Numbered from the stretch's first letter, positions 26,386-36,005 are shown. The stretch: 64,000 nucleotides of DNA from an uncultured Eubacteriales bacterium (GCA_958352145.1 CATWNM010000001.1:62001-126000), one strand, 5' to 3'. Made by a program: numbers and translations. Notes: generated from the letters alone by a model not told the origin.

Positions 26386-27033
26386 TCAGCGCTGCTTGCC
26401 TGCTGCTTTTTTCAAACCGCGCGCAGTTTTGCCATGTCCCAAATCCTTTCCTTGCTTTCCGGCGCGCAATGATTTTTTTCCCGCCGCTGAAAATCCAAAG
26501 CGCCCGATTCGGCGGCCAAGCTCAAAATATTCACCGTGTGCAAACGCCGCAAGATGCGCGCGGGCAAGATCAAGCTTACCATTTTTGTCCAAAAGCGCTT
26601 TCTCGACGTCTGTTGCTACAATGTCTGCAAGAAACAAAACATGTGTGCCGAGTTCCCGCTGCTCGACGACCTGGCATTCAAGGCAGAGCGGACTTTCGAC
26701 AAGGAGGGGCGCAGAAATCTTACTGGCCGGCGTTTTGGTCAAGCCGCATTTTTTAAATTTGTCTGTCTTTCTGCCCGTATACATACCGCAGTAATCTACG
26801 GCACGGATCATATCCGCCGTCGTCAGATTGATTGCAAATTCACCGTTTTCCTCAATCAATTCAAAACTGTAGCGGCTCTTTCTCAAAGAAATATACGTTT
26901 TTGGCGGAATCGTATTGACCATGCCCGTCCACGCTACCGTCGCTACATTCGCATGTTCCATCGTACCCGAAGTGACAAGCACTGCGGGCAGCGGCGCAAG
27001 CAGCGCACCGCCTCTCCAAGCCTGTTTCGCCAT
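26386..27033 (-). CDS. Flavin reductase-like FMN-binding protein
   Basis: A 215-residue protein of the flavin reductase-like split-barrel family. The N-terminal LLAPLPAVLVTSGTMEHANV and the EFAINLTTADMIRAVDYCGM region fit members that bind FMN. A Lys/Arg-rich tail follows the fold from about residue 180 (KKSLRAGKQGKDLGHGKTAR) and looks disordered. The electron acceptor is unknown. The gene is followed by the DUF2500 gene. Confidence 0.85.
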   Translation of the reverse strand: MAKQAWRGGALLAPLPAVLVTSGTMEHANVATVAWTGMVNTIPPKTYISLRKSRYSFELIEENGEFAINLTTADMIRAVDYCGMYTGRKTDKFKKCGLTKTPASKISAPLLVESPLCLECQVVEQRELGTHVLFLADIVATDVEKALLDKNGKLDLARAHLAAFAHGEYFELGRRIGRFGFSAAGKKSLRAGKQGKDLGHGKTARGLKKAAGKQR

Positions 27034-27172
27034 GTCTTTCTCCTTTTCAGAAGCTTGTATCTATTCTATACGCCCGTTTTAAAAATGTCAACCGGCATTT
27101 CACCGCATTTTCACCTGTATGCTATACAACCATCGTATTGCCGTGTTATTCTATATAACTGGGAGTGATATT

Positions 27173-27586
27173 ATGTTTCGCAGACTGCTTGACCGATTTA
27201 ACCGTTTTATGTACGGCAGGTATGGCGCAGATTCGCTTTATTACACATTATTGATCGTTTTTTTACTGCTCGGTTTTATCAATACCTTCTTACGCTCCTA
27301 TATTTTGCTGGTCGCGGCGGACGTTCTTTTTATATGGGCGCTCTTTCGATATTTTTCGAAAAATATTTATCAGCGGCGCGAGGAAAACCGGCGTTTTCTC
27401 GATATCATAGCAAAAATCAAGCGTTTTTTTAAGCTGAACCGCGACCGAATCCGGGATTTTAAAGTCTGCCGGTACCGCAAATGCCGGTACTGTAAATCGA
27501 TCCTCCGTTTGCCCGTGCGCCGCGGCAGTCATTCGGTACGCTGCCCCCGCTGTCAAAAAAGTTTCAAAGTGCACATCTGGTTCTAA
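27173..27586 (+). CDS. Small membrane protein with a C-terminal zinc ribbon
   Basis: A 137-residue protein. Two hydrophobic segments (about 23-42 and 43-60) are followed by a basic linker and a CRYC...RCPRC double-Cys motif (about residues 105-130), a likely zinc ribbon. ATG 27173 has GGGAG upstream. The family is recognised only as zinc-ribbon membrane proteins common in Clostridia. Function unknown. Confidence 0.7.
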   Translation: MFRRLLDRFNRFMYGRYGADSLYYTLLIVFLLLGFINTFLRSYILLVAADVLFIWALFRYFSKNIYQRREENRRFLDIIAKIKRFFKLNRDRIRDFKVCRYRKCRYCKSILRLPVRRGSHSVRCPRCQKSFKVHIWF

Positions 27587-27955
27587 TTTTTGCAAAAGAC
27601 GTCCGAAATTACATCGTATTGGCCGGGCAAGCAACGGCGGATTCAGATGAGCAGTTGAGATACAGCGGCGCGAATATTAATGCTGCATGCACAAATCAGT
27701 TCTTACAGCGAAGTTTGTGAATAGAGCATCTGCAGCTTTTTTGCTCCACAGTGCTAAACAAGCAGGCATACTCAATTCAAAGAGACGGCAATAAAAATGC
27801 ACATAAAGAGCGGCGCAGATCCGCTCTTTATGCGCAAAAAGCCAACCAAACCTTTCCGTCGAAAAACCTCTAGGGTTTCGACGGAGTCAAAGCGGCAGAT
27901 CGCCGCTTTTTATTTTAATAGGAAAAATTATATTGCTTTTCAAGCCTTTTTGGTC
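27587..27955. other. Gene-free stretch rich in hairpins
   Basis: 370 bp between convergent genes. 27587-27800 shows nothing. At 27802-27832 CATAAAGAGCGG pairs with CCGCTCTTTATG. The composite double hairpin at 27856-27916 follows. No gene seen. Confidence 0.6.
27856..27916 (+). terminator. Composite double hairpin, copy 3, with terminator
   Basis: CCGTCGAAA (27856-27864) with TTTCGACGG (27876-27884), then AGTC, then AAAGCGGC (27889-27896) with GCCGCTTT (27902-27909) and a T-rich tail TTTATTTT. It resembles the elements at 15126 and 25178. It ends plus-strand transcripts and may also serve the leftward ABC operon. Confidence 0.65.
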
Positions 27956-28948
27956 TCACCGCTCTTCTCGGAAATAAGCGAGCCCGAGACTCTGCGGCGG
28001 CTGGCTCTCTCGTTTCTTGCGAAAACTGGTCACGATCAAAACAACGATTGTCACGATATACGGAACCATGCGAACAAGATCGGTCATATAATTGGTAATT
28101 TTAAAGCCTAAAATGTTCGGCAGATATTGATACAGCCAATACAGTGTGCCAAACAGATATGCCCCCCAAATTGCATTGACTGGCCGCCAAACTGTAAAGA
28201 TGACCAGAGCTACCGCAAGCCAGCCGAGCGCCTCGATCTCTCCGGAGGTCGCCCAAATTCCACTGTTGAAATCCAATACATAATACAGACCGCCAAGCCC
28301 CGAAATTCCCGCGCCAAGACAGGTCGCCAGATACTTGTATTTGATAACGCTAATTCCGGCCGCATCCGCCGTCGCCGGATTCTCGCCGACTGCGCGCAGA
28401 TTCAGTCCCACCCGCGTCCGGTTCAAAACAAAGCGCAGAATCACTGCAAGCAAAATCGCCGCATAGACAAGAAAGCCATAGGAAAATACGGTTTGTCCCA
28501 GAATGCCGAGCGATGACAGATATGGGATTTTCGCGGTAAATACCGTATTGGCAAAATCCGCCTTGACCGCCGTGCCGCCGTTCAGAATCATAACGCCAAA
28601 GAAATTGGCGACCCCCATGCCGAACGTCGTCAGCGCAAGACCGGTCACATTTTGATTGGCTCGCAGTGTAATCGTCAAAAAGCTGAAAATGAGCCCGCCG
28701 AACGCGGCCGCCAAAAATCCGCATGCGACTGCAATCAAAATGCAAAGCACCGCGTTGGGTTTTGCGGTCAATTCCTCATAATAATATGCGCCCGCAAACC
28801 CCGCAAAGCCACCGAGGTACATAATACCGGGAACGCCCAAATTCAAATTCCCCGATTTTTCAGTAATCGTCTCGCCCATGCAACCATACATGATGATGGT
28901 TCCGAACGACACGGCGCGCAGGATCCACGCTATCAGATTTTCAATCAT
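27956..28948 (-). CDS. BMP-type (nucleoside) ABC transporter, second permease
   Basis: A 330-residue permease of the BPD_transp_2 group, about nine membrane segments. The motif GVPGIMYLGGFAGFAG near the N-terminus and AAGISVIKYKYLATCLGAGI in the loop contacting the ATPase are typical of NupQ/YufQ-like permeases. ATG 28948 overlaps the preceding permease stop by 4 bp. Last gene of the operon. Confidence 0.92.
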   Translation of the reverse strand: MIENLIAWILRAVSFGTIIMYGCMGETITEKSGNLNLGVPGIMYLGGFAGFAGAYYYEELTAKPNAVLCILIAVACGFLAAAFGGLIFSFLTITLRANQNVTGLALTTFGMGVANFFGVMILNGGTAVKADFANTVFTAKIPYLSSLGILGQTVFSYGFLVYAAILLAVILRFVLNRTRVGLNLRAVGENPATADAAGISVIKYKYLATCLGAGISGLGGLYYVLDFNSGIWATSGEIEALGWLAVALVIFTVWRPVNAIWGAYLFGTLYWLYQYLPNILGFKITNYMTDLVRMVPYIVTIVVLIVTSFRKKRESQPPQSLGLAYFREER

Positions 28949-30066
28949 GACCGCACCTCCCCCACTCCATGCTTTTTACCGCGGAAAATAATTTTATAAT
29001 TGATAAAAAACTCGCTGCCGAGGATAAAAAACAGAATGATCCCGGTCACAATATCCGATGCGTATTCATTCAGCTTGAAATCAGACGCGATTTGCTTTGC
29101 CCCGTTGCCGAGAAAGGTCAAAATAAACGATATCAGCGCCATATAAAATGTGTTGAACTTCGCCAGCCAAGCTACGATAATCGCCGTGAAGCCGGAACCA
29201 CCCGCCGTCGTGGTCGAGATCGCATAATCGCGCCCCGCTACGATCAAAAAGCCGCACACGCCGCATATCGCACCTGAAATCAGCATTGTGCGGATCATAA
29301 CCCGGCGCACGTTGATGCCCGCGTACCGCGCCGTATTCTCGCTTTCTCCGACAACGGCGATCTCATATCCCTGCTTACTGTACCGCAGATACAAAAACAT
29401 AAGCAGCATCAGAACGGCAACCACGATAATGTTGATCGTAAACGTATACCCGAAAACCTTGGGAAACCATCCTGCTTTCGTCGTCTGATTGATTTGTCCC
29501 ATGGAAGAATTTTGTCCGCGCATAATATTAGTAAAACAGGCGACAAGCTGAATCGCAACATAATTCATCATCAGTGTGAATAAGGTCTCGTTCGTATTCC
29601 ATCTGGACTTGCAAAACGCCGGAAAAAACGCCCACAGCGCCCCCGCAAAAACGCTGAAAAGCGCCATAGCGGTATAAAGCTGCCACGCGGGAACCCGATT
29701 GCCAAGATAAATCATGCACATGGCCGCGGCAAGCGCGCCCATCAGTACCTGCCCCTCTCCGCCGATATTCCAAAAACGCATTTTAAACGCGGGCGCCAGC
29801 GCAATGCCTACGCACAGCAACGTGGACATATCGCGCAGCGTGATAAAAATCTTCCGCCTGGAACCAAACGAACCCTTGAACATCGTTTTATAGACTTCAA
29901 TCGGATTCAGCCCGGTCACAAAATACAGGAAAAGCGCCGCAACCACCAGCGCAAGCAGCACGGAGATTACGCGAACCGTCATTTTTTTCCAAAAAGGAAC
30001 CGCATCCCGCCGCGCCAAGCGAATCAGCGGTTCATGACGGGATGCCTTAGCGATCGATTTCGTCAT
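28945..30066 (-). CDS. BMP-type (nucleoside) ABC transporter, first permease
   Basis: A permease of about 373 residues, related to NupP/YufP. It has an N-terminal helix, then the long membrane core with RFWNIGGEGQVLMGALAA, a family hallmark, and GINVRRVMIRTMLISGAI in the coupling region. ATG 30066 is preferred to 30075 because GGAG is then 10 nt upstream. It overlaps the ATPase gene by about 20 bp. Confidence 0.92.
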   Translation of the reverse strand: MTKSIAKASRHEPLIRLARRDAVPFWKKMTVRVISVLLALVVAALFLYFVTGLNPIEVYKTMFKGSFGSRRKIFITLRDMSTLLCVGIALAPAFKMRFWNIGGEGQVLMGALAAAMCMIYLGNRVPAWQLYTAMALFSVFAGALWAFFPAFCKSRWNTNETLFTLMMNYVAIQLVACFTNIMRGQNSSMGQINQTTKAGWFPKVFGYTFTINIIVVAVLMLLMFLYLRYSKQGYEIAVVGESENTARYAGINVRRVMIRTMLISGAICGVCGFLIVAGRDYAISTTTAGGSGFTAIIVAWLAKFNTFYMALISFILTFLGNGAKQIASDFKLNEYASDIVTGIILFFILGSEFFINYKIIFRGKKHGVGEVRS

Positions 30067-31603
30067 GGTTCTCATGCTCCTTTCCGCTCTTGGTTGCCAT
30101 TAGAAGTCCAACCTTTTCTTTTGTAGTCTCCCGCGCATTCACAATCCCGCTAACACGGCCGCCGCAAAGCACAAGGATGCGGTCGCAGAGTTCGATCAGC
30201 ACATCCAAATCCTCGCCGACATAAATCACAGCGACGCCCCGCTTTTTCTGTTCGTTCAGCAGACGATAGATCGTATATGAGGTGTTAATATCCAATCCTC
30301 GCACCGCATAAGCCGTCATCAGTACCGTCGGCGCGCATGCAATCTCACGGCCAACCAGCACCTTCTGCACATTGCCGCCCGAAAGACGGCGCACCGGCGT
30401 ATTAACGCCGGGCGTAACGACTTCCAGTTCGTCTTTGATCGTTTCGGCCAGCTTTTTCGGCGCGCGGCGATGCGTAAAAAACGAATGCCCCGCCTCATAG
30501 CTTTTGAGCATCATATTGTCGGTCATTCCCATGGAACCGACCAGTCCCATGCCGAGCCGATCCTCCGGAACAAACGAAAGCGAGATTCCGAATTCCTTGA
30601 TTTTCTTCGGCGTAAGCCCCACAAGCTGATGCATTTTCGATTCCTGCCCCGGCGCATAAAAAGCGATGCTTCCGCCCTCTTCCGTTTCCTGCAGACCGGC
30701 TATGGATTCAAGCAGTTCTTTTTGTCCGCTGCCGGACACGCCGGCGATTCCCAAAATTTCTCCACCATAAACATCCAGCGACACGCTGTCCAGCGTTTTG
30801 ATCCCCTCCACATTATGGCAGGAAAGATTGCGGATCTCCAGGCGCTTGACCGGATTCTGCGGCACGGGACGCTCGATATTCAGCGTCACCTTTTTGCCGA
30901 CCATCATTTCTGTCAGAGAAAGCTCGTCCGCGCCAGCGGTATCGACCGTTCCGACATACTCGCCCCGGCGCAGGATAGAAACGCGGTCCGAAACTTCAAG
31001 CACCTCATGAAGCTTGTGCGTAATAATCACAATGGCTTTTCCGTCTTTTTTCATGTTGCGCATAATGCGAAACAATTTTTCAGTTTCCTGCGGCGTCAGC
31101 ACGGCGGTAGGCTCGTCCAAGATTAAAATATCCGCGCCGCGGTAGAGCACTTTGACGATCTCCAGCGTTTGTTTCTGAGAAACCGACATGTCATACACTT
31201 TCTGCTCCGGATCGATATCAAATCCGTAGCGGTCGCAGATATCGCGAATCCTCCGGCCCGCGCCAGCAAGATCAAGTCCGCCTTTTTCATTCAGCCCAAG
31301 AACAATGTTCTCTGCCGCGGTGAACACGTCCACCAGCTTAAAATGTTGGTGGATCATGCCGATCCCCAGCGTCAGCGCGTCTTTTGGCGACCGGATATCG
31401 ACCGGTTTTCCGGCTATGTAAATTTCTCCCGCGTCGGGATAATAAATGCCCGACAGCATATTCATAAGCGTAGTTTTGCCGCTCCCGTTTTCACCGAGCA
31501 GAGAGAGTATTTCTCCGCGGCGCACATCCAGCGAAATATTTTTGTTTGCAACGACGTCGCCGAAAGTCTTGGTGAGGTTTTGGAGCCGAATGGCGTATTC
31601 CAT
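30047..31603 (-). CDS. BMP-type (nucleoside) ABC transporter, double ATPase
   Basis: A 518-residue protein with two fused ATPase modules. The first half (1-240) has GENGSGKTT, VSQKQTLEI in place of a strict signature, and LILDEPTAVLTP. The second (about 245-500) has GVSGSGQKE and LSGGNVQKV but the Walker B is degenerate (VLMTAYAVRGLD), as is normal for this NupO/RbsA-like group. It powers import with the two permeases downstream. Confidence 0.93.
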   Translation of the reverse strand: MEYAIRLQNLTKTFGDVVANKNISLDVRRGEILSLLGENGSGKTTLMNMLSGIYYPDAGEIYIAGKPVDIRSPKDALTLGIGMIHQHFKLVDVFTAAENIVLGLNEKGGLDLAGAGRRIRDICDRYGFDIDPEQKVYDMSVSQKQTLEIVKVLYRGADILILDEPTAVLTPQETEKLFRIMRNMKKDGKAIVIITHKLHEVLEVSDRVSILRRGEYVGTVDTAGADELSLTEMMVGKKVTLNIERPVPQNPVKRLEIRNLSCHNVEGIKTLDSVSLDVYGGEILGIAGVSGSGQKELLESIAGLQETEEGGSIAFYAPGQESKMHQLVGLTPKKIKEFGISLSFVPEDRLGMGLVGSMGMTDNMMLKSYEAGHSFFTHRRAPKKLAETIKDELEVVTPGVNTPVRRLSGGNVQKVLVGREIACAPTVLMTAYAVRGLDINTSYTIYRLLNEQKKRGVAVIYVGEDLDVLIELCDRILVLCGGRVSGIVNARETTKEKVGLLMATKSGKEHENHDEIDR

Positions 31604-31665
31604 ACCGGCAGACTGCCCCTTTCATCATCAATGCCTGATTTTACCAGGAAAATACTGAAAACTCA

Positions 31666-31696
31666 CAAAGGGAAGCCGTAAATAAGCTTCCCTTTG
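31666..31696 (-). terminator. Intercistronic hairpin after the binding-protein gene
   Basis: CAAAGGGAAGC (31666-31676) pairs with GCTTCCCTTTG (31686-31696). It lies in the 111-bp gap between the binding-protein stop and the ATPase start. It is probably a partial terminator or mRNA-end stabiliser that lets the binding protein be made in excess. Confidence 0.65.
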
Positions 31697-31714
31697 CGTA
31701 TGAAAACTAAAAAA

Positions 31715-33001
31715 TTACTTTTCAACAATGCCGTCTATACGAAGCGCAAAATAAGGCGCACTTCTGAACGTAGACTCTACAAATGCACCGTCTACGATCG
31801 TCTCGACCTTTTCGCCGACATAAATCGGCGTCATCGTAGAATAATCCATATAGGAAAGATCAACGATGTTGGTCGTCACTTTTTCGCCGCCGACCGTAAA
31901 GGTATCGGTATCAAACACCTTCAGTTCGCCGCTCTTCAGCTTTGCAATGACACCTTCAACATATTCAGCCGTACCAGGTGCGCAGGAATTGCCGAGCGCC
32001 GTGATGTTGACCGCTCCCTGATCGTACCCGTGCGCCCAGTCAACGACAACTTCTTCGCCGCGCATCGCAGCGCCGATCGCATACGTATAATATACGGACC
32101 AGTCGTTGGAAGCCGACGTCAGAGCGGCAGTCGGCGCAGTAGGAAGCATGTCGATGTTATAGCCGACAGAATAAGCGGTCGTGCCGTTCTTGAGCGCTTT
32201 CTCCACTGCCGCAGGCGCGCCGGTAGAGTCGGCATGCTGGCCGATAATCACGCAGCCATTTGCCATCAAAGCCTCCGCAGCCGCACCTTCTTTTGCGATA
32301 TCAAACCAGGAGTTCGTATAGTTGACTTCCATCACAACATTCGGCACAACCGACTGGATGCCAAGGAAGAAAGCCGTATAACCCGAAACGACCTCCGCGT
32401 AGTTGTAAGCGCCGACATAGCCGATCTTGACATTGCCGTCTCCATCAAAATTATTCGGCGTGGTTTCGGGCGTCAGAACCTTGCTGTCCAGCAGTTCTTT
32501 CACTTTCAGTCCGGCGACGACGCCCGATACATAGCGGGATTCGTAAACACTGGTGAATGCGTTTTTCAAATTGTCCAAACCGCAGATCGCAGCAAAATCA
32601 CCCGTCATAGAAACGAACGTAACGTCTTCAAATTCCTCGGCGGCCTGCACCATATACGTCTGATGACCGTAGCTGTTGGAGAAGATAATTTTGCAGCCGT
32701 CGTCGGCCAATTCCTCGGCCGCGTCCTTACAGGCCGCATTCTCTTCCACTTTATACTTCCAGATAATCTGATCCTCAGCCAACCCAAGCGCCTGGGCTGC
32801 GGCCTTAATGCCGTTCATATGCGCCAGCGTATAGCCCTCAGTCTCGTCGCCGATCAGAATAACGCCGACTTTGAAGTCTTGCGGCACGTTGGTTACGTCC
32901 CCGCCACTTATGTCCGACGTGCCGGTGGGCTCTTTTTCACCGCAGGCGGCAAACGCAAGCAGCATAACGGCTGTCAGAACGAATGCAAGTAACTTTTTCA
33001 T
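31715..33001 (-). CDS. BMP-family substrate-binding lipoprotein
   Basis: A 428-residue extracellular lipoprotein, lipidated at Cys20 (LLAFAAC). The basic membrane protein (Bmp/PnrA) fold is recognised by KVGVILIGDETEGYTLAHMN, SNSYGHQTYMVQAAEEF, KIGYVGAYNYAEVVSGYTAF and the CVIIGQHADSTGAPAA region. Bmp proteins bind purine nucleosides in characterised cases, and this one probably does too. ATG 33001 has GGAGG upstream. It is the first gene of the operon, followed by a hairpin. Confidence 0.93.
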   Translation of the reverse strand: MKKLLAFVLTAVMLLAFAACGEKEPTGTSDISGGDVTNVPQDFKVGVILIGDETEGYTLAHMNGIKAAAQALGLAEDQIIWKYKVEENAACKDAAEELADDGCKIIFSNSYGHQTYMVQAAEEFEDVTFVSMTGDFAAICGLDNLKNAFTSVYESRYVSGVVAGLKVKELLDSKVLTPETTPNNFDGDGNVKIGYVGAYNYAEVVSGYTAFFLGIQSVVPNVVMEVNYTNSWFDIAKEGAAAEALMANGCVIIGQHADSTGAPAAVEKALKNGTTAYSVGYNIDMLPTAPTAALTSASNDWSVYYTYAIGAAMRGEEVVVDWAHGYDQGAVNITALGNSCAPGTAEYVEGVIAKLKSGELKVFDTDTFTVGGEKVTTNIVDLSYMDYSTMTPIYVGEKVETIVDGAFVESTFRSAPYFALRIDGIVEK

Positions 33002-33065
33002 TGTTTTCCTCCGATTGATCCATTTTTGATTTCTTGGGAAAACTCCCAAAAATGGTTTACAACTT

Positions 33066-33094
33066 ATTTTACCAATTCAAGAAAGGTTTCGCAA
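33066..33094 (-). promoter_or_regulatory. Promoter of the BMP-type ABC operon
   Basis: On the minus strand TTGCGA (33089-33094), 17 bp, TAAAAT (33066-33071). The leader of about 57 nt contains nested hairpins (TTGGG/CCCAA within CCATTTTTG/CAAAAATGG, about 33021-33056) just upstream of the ribosome site. Confidence 0.55.
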
Positions 33095-33220
33095 TGAACA
33101 AATTCAACGAAAATCCCAATAGCTTTATGTCGTTTTTTCACAATTGCCACAACTTTCTGTCACGCATTCGTCTCGGGATCTACACAAGGCAAATATTCCA
33201 AGAATTTTTGTCGGATTTTA

Positions 33221-33250
33221 TTGTCAACTGCCTGCAAAAAATGCTATAAT
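33221..33250 (+). promoter_or_regulatory. Promoter of the phosphodiester glycosidase gene
   Basis: TTGTCA (33221-33226), 18 bp, TATAAT (33245-33250), with an extended -10 TGC. The predicted start near 33257 leaves a leader of about 114 nt. Confidence 0.65.
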
Positions 33251-33370
33251 AAAATCAAATCTTGAAGTTTGTCCCCGCAAAGCTGCGCGCACGTATTTTT
33301 TTGTTTTTTTGAACCAGTGATTCCAATCCGCGTGCAAACGGCGGCAAGTCAGCGTATACCGGAGTCCAAA

Positions 33371-34381
33371 ATGAAACAACGCCTTTTAAAAATCACAGCG
33401 ATCGCGCTATGCACACTCTTTTTTCTGTTTCTGCTGCTCTACAGCGTCATCGGCGTCATGATCTATGGTCCTTCATCCTATGCAGGCAAACTGCTTGTGA
33501 CCTCTCTGATGGAAACGAGCGCCGCAAAATTTGTCCCCCGGCTGTATATGAGCCAGGCAAAGATCGAGGATATCATTTCGCGCACCGAGGAAGCGACCGA
33601 CGTAGAAATTGAAGCCTCGCTGATCCAACTTCCGTCAAGGGAGGACTACACAGACGATCTTCCGGCCGGCAGCAATACCGGCGATATGCAAAGCGGAATC
33701 GAAATTCACGACGTGCGCGGCGGCACCTATTACGGAAAAATGATGGTGGTCGAAGACCCAACCCGCGTTTTTGTAGGCATCCCGTCGGAGGGCTTCGGCG
33801 AGGGGAAACGCGGGCTTACCGTACATAAGATGATCGAGCAGTACGGCGCTGTGGCCGGAACCAATGCAGGCGGATTTTACGATCCCAACGGATCGGGCAC
33901 CGGCGGTATTCCCGACGGCATCGTAATTTATGAAGGGAAACTGCTCTGGGGTAGTCCGGGTTCGTACTACTCTTTAGCCGGCATCGATGCGGACGGACTT
34001 CTGCACGTCGGACGCATGACCGCGCAAACCGCGCTGGATCGAAACATACAATACGCCGCCTCCTATGGTCCTGCGCTGATCATCAACGGCGAGCCGCAGA
34101 ACGAACGCGCTTCCCTTGGCGGCGGACTGAATCCCCGGACGGCGATCGGCCAGCGGGAAGACGGCGCGATCCTTCTTCTCGTGATTAACGGGCGCAGCGT
34201 CGATTCGCTGGGCGCAACACTGGACGATCTGGTGGAAATTTTTCTGGAATTCGGCGCAGTCAACGCCACCAATCTTGACGGCGGCTCCTCCTCACTGATG
34301 ATCTACGAGGGAGAAAATATTACCAACAGCGCATACGTTTACGGCGAGCGCGTCGTCGCCACCGCAATTCTTGTAAAGTGA
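33371..34381 (+). CDS. Membrane-anchored phosphodiester glycosidase (NAGPA-like) domain protein
   Basis: A 336-residue protein. One N-terminal membrane helix (about 8-30) leads into a NAGPA/DUF2233 domain (about 110-336). Conserved stretches are NAGGFYDPNGSGTGG, LNPRTAIGQREDGAILLLV and TNLDGGSSSLMIY. In characterised homologues this domain hydrolyses a phosphodiester bond to N-acetylglucosamine, so it may process wall or exopolysaccharide. ATG 33371 has GGAG upstream. It overlaps the next gene by 4 bp. Confidence 0.88.
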   Translation: MKQRLLKITAIALCTLFFLFLLLYSVIGVMIYGPSSYAGKLLVTSLMETSAAKFVPRLYMSQAKIEDIISRTEEATDVEIEASLIQLPSREDYTDDLPAGSNTGDMQSGIEIHDVRGGTYYGKMMVVEDPTRVFVGIPSEGFGEGKRGLTVHKMIEQYGAVAGTNAGGFYDPNGSGTGGIPDGIVIYEGKLLWGSPGSYYSLAGIDADGLLHVGRMTAQTALDRNIQYAASYGPALIINGEPQNERASLGGGLNPRTAIGQREDGAILLLVINGRSVDSLGATLDDLVEIFLEFGAVNATNLDGGSSSLMIYEGENITNSAYVYGERVVATAILVK

Positions 34382-35976
34382 GAATACCGATGTCCGAACC
34401 ATCTACAAAACAAACAAAGCGGCGTTTGCCGTTCGCACGAAAGCTCTGCATTTATGCGCTGATCTGGCTTGGTTTGATTCTGATCTGCTGCGCCGTTATG
34501 TGGAGCGCTATGGCGCAGTTTCAAAGCGCGCAGCCGTTCTATGCCGTCGAACGCTATATCGACGCACTCGATCCTGCCGAATTTTACAATCTCCTGCTTA
34601 AAGCGCATCCAGATATGCAAAATCCCTTCGAACCGGCGCAGGAAACGGCAGAACGGCTGGCAGCGGAATTTGCGCCCTCCTCGCTGGCCTATTCCAAATT
34701 GATTCGGGAATACACCTATGAAAATCCGGTGTATCTCATCAGCGCCGGCGATACAAAGCTTCTGCGGGTCACACTGGAGATCGGCGAGAAATCCGGTCTT
34801 TTTGGCTTTCGGCCCTACCGTGTGCAGAAAGCGGAACTCATTTCGCAGGAACTTTTGACAAAACACACGTTATGCCTGATCGTCCCGGCCGACGCGGAGA
34901 TCCGCATCGGCGGGAGAATTGCCGGAGAAACTTGCCTGGAAGCGCACAGCGCATTTACCGTATTTGGCGGCGGCACGCTGTTTGACACTTACAGGATAGA
35001 AAACTTTATTTTAGAGCCTGACATAGAAGTCCGGCTGAACGGAACTTTGCTGACGGGCAGCGGCAGATGGGACCGCCTGTACGATTACCCAGAGCCGAAG
35101 CTGCATACGGTCACAATTACCGCGCCGAGCGAAGCGGTTATCCGCATAGGCGGCTTGCGGGTCACCGACGTTTTCCTGAAAGAGACCGGTTCCACCCTGC
35201 CAGATCTGCTGGGAAATACTATTTCGCTGTGCACCTACGCGGTCAATACTGTGTACGGAGAAGCCGAAGTCACTGCGCATTTGGATGAAACGCCACTTCT
35301 CGCCCGGCAGGAAGCGGACGATTACCGCTTTGACGCACCCGCCGCAAGCTATACGCTGCTCGCCCCGGCAAACGCCAAAGTCTTCGCCAACGGAAAAGCG
35401 CTGTCCGACGATCAAATTACTGCGGTCGACGCTCTGTGGAAATCGGAATTTTCCGGACTGTCTGCTGCGCCGTCCGCCACCGAATATACTCTGAGCAATC
35501 TGTACGCGCCCCCCGTATTTACGGCGGCCGCCGATGATATTTCACTTGACGTTATCCCGGACGGCGCCGGACGCTACACCTGCATTTTTCCGGCGGACGA
35601 AGCCCTGCAAGCCGCCTACGCTACGCAGGCTGTTGACTTTGTAAAAGCGTATCTGCACTACACTACGCAGGGCTACCGCAACACGCAGGCCAATCTGGAC
35701 GCCGTGTTAGCGCTGACCCGGTACCCCAGCCCGCTCTACAAAAATTTAAAAAACTCCTATATCGGCTACATGTACATCGCTCCGCAAGCCATGACGCTTG
35801 AAGCAATTGAAGCAAAAAATTTTGTCCCCTACGGAGACAGTACGTTTACCTGTGAGATTTCCTACGCCGCAACGCTGAAAAATTTTGTAGGCGTCGTCGA
35901 GCAGGAAAACACTATTTTGCTTGTTTTCACAAAAAAAGGCAAAACGTTTCTCCCCTCCGCAATGGGACTGTATTAA
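34378..35976 (+). CDS. Membrane protein with three extracellular repeat modules
   Basis: A 532-residue protein with one membrane helix (about 22-45) and a long outer part. Three modules of about 80 residues start at about 165, 245 and 327 with LIVPADAEIRIGGR, ITAPSEAVIRIGGL and LLAPANAKVFANGK. This periodicity and the single anchor resemble TcaA-like surface proteins, but I cannot assign it. GTG 34378 overlaps the glycosidase stop (GTGA); ATG 34390 is an alternative, and neither has a strong ribosome site. It is probably co-translated with the glycosidase and may act with it at the wall. Confidence 0.75.
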   Translation: MRIPMSEPSTKQTKRRLPFARKLCIYALIWLGLILICCAVMWSAMAQFQSAQPFYAVERYIDALDPAEFYNLLLKAHPDMQNPFEPAQETAERLAAEFAPSSLAYSKLIREYTYENPVYLISAGDTKLLRVTLEIGEKSGLFGFRPYRVQKAELISQELLTKHTLCLIVPADAEIRIGGRIAGETCLEAHSAFTVFGGGTLFDTYRIENFILEPDIEVRLNGTLLTGSGRWDRLYDYPEPKLHTVTITAPSEAVIRIGGLRVTDVFLKETGSTLPDLLGNTISLCTYAVNTVYGEAEVTAHLDETPLLARQEADDYRFDAPAASYTLLAPANAKVFANGKALSDDQITAVDALWKSEFSGLSAAPSATEYTLSNLYAPPVFTAAADDISLDVIPDGAGRYTCIFPADEALQAAYATQAVDFVKAYLHYTTQGYRNTQANLDAVLALTRYPSPLYKNLKNSYIGYMYIAPQAMTLEAIEAKNFVPYGDSTFTCEISYAATLKNFVGVVEQENTILLVFTKKGKTFLPSAMGLY

Positions 35977-36005
35977 GACACCGTTTTACCGGCCGAAAGC
36001 GCCGC

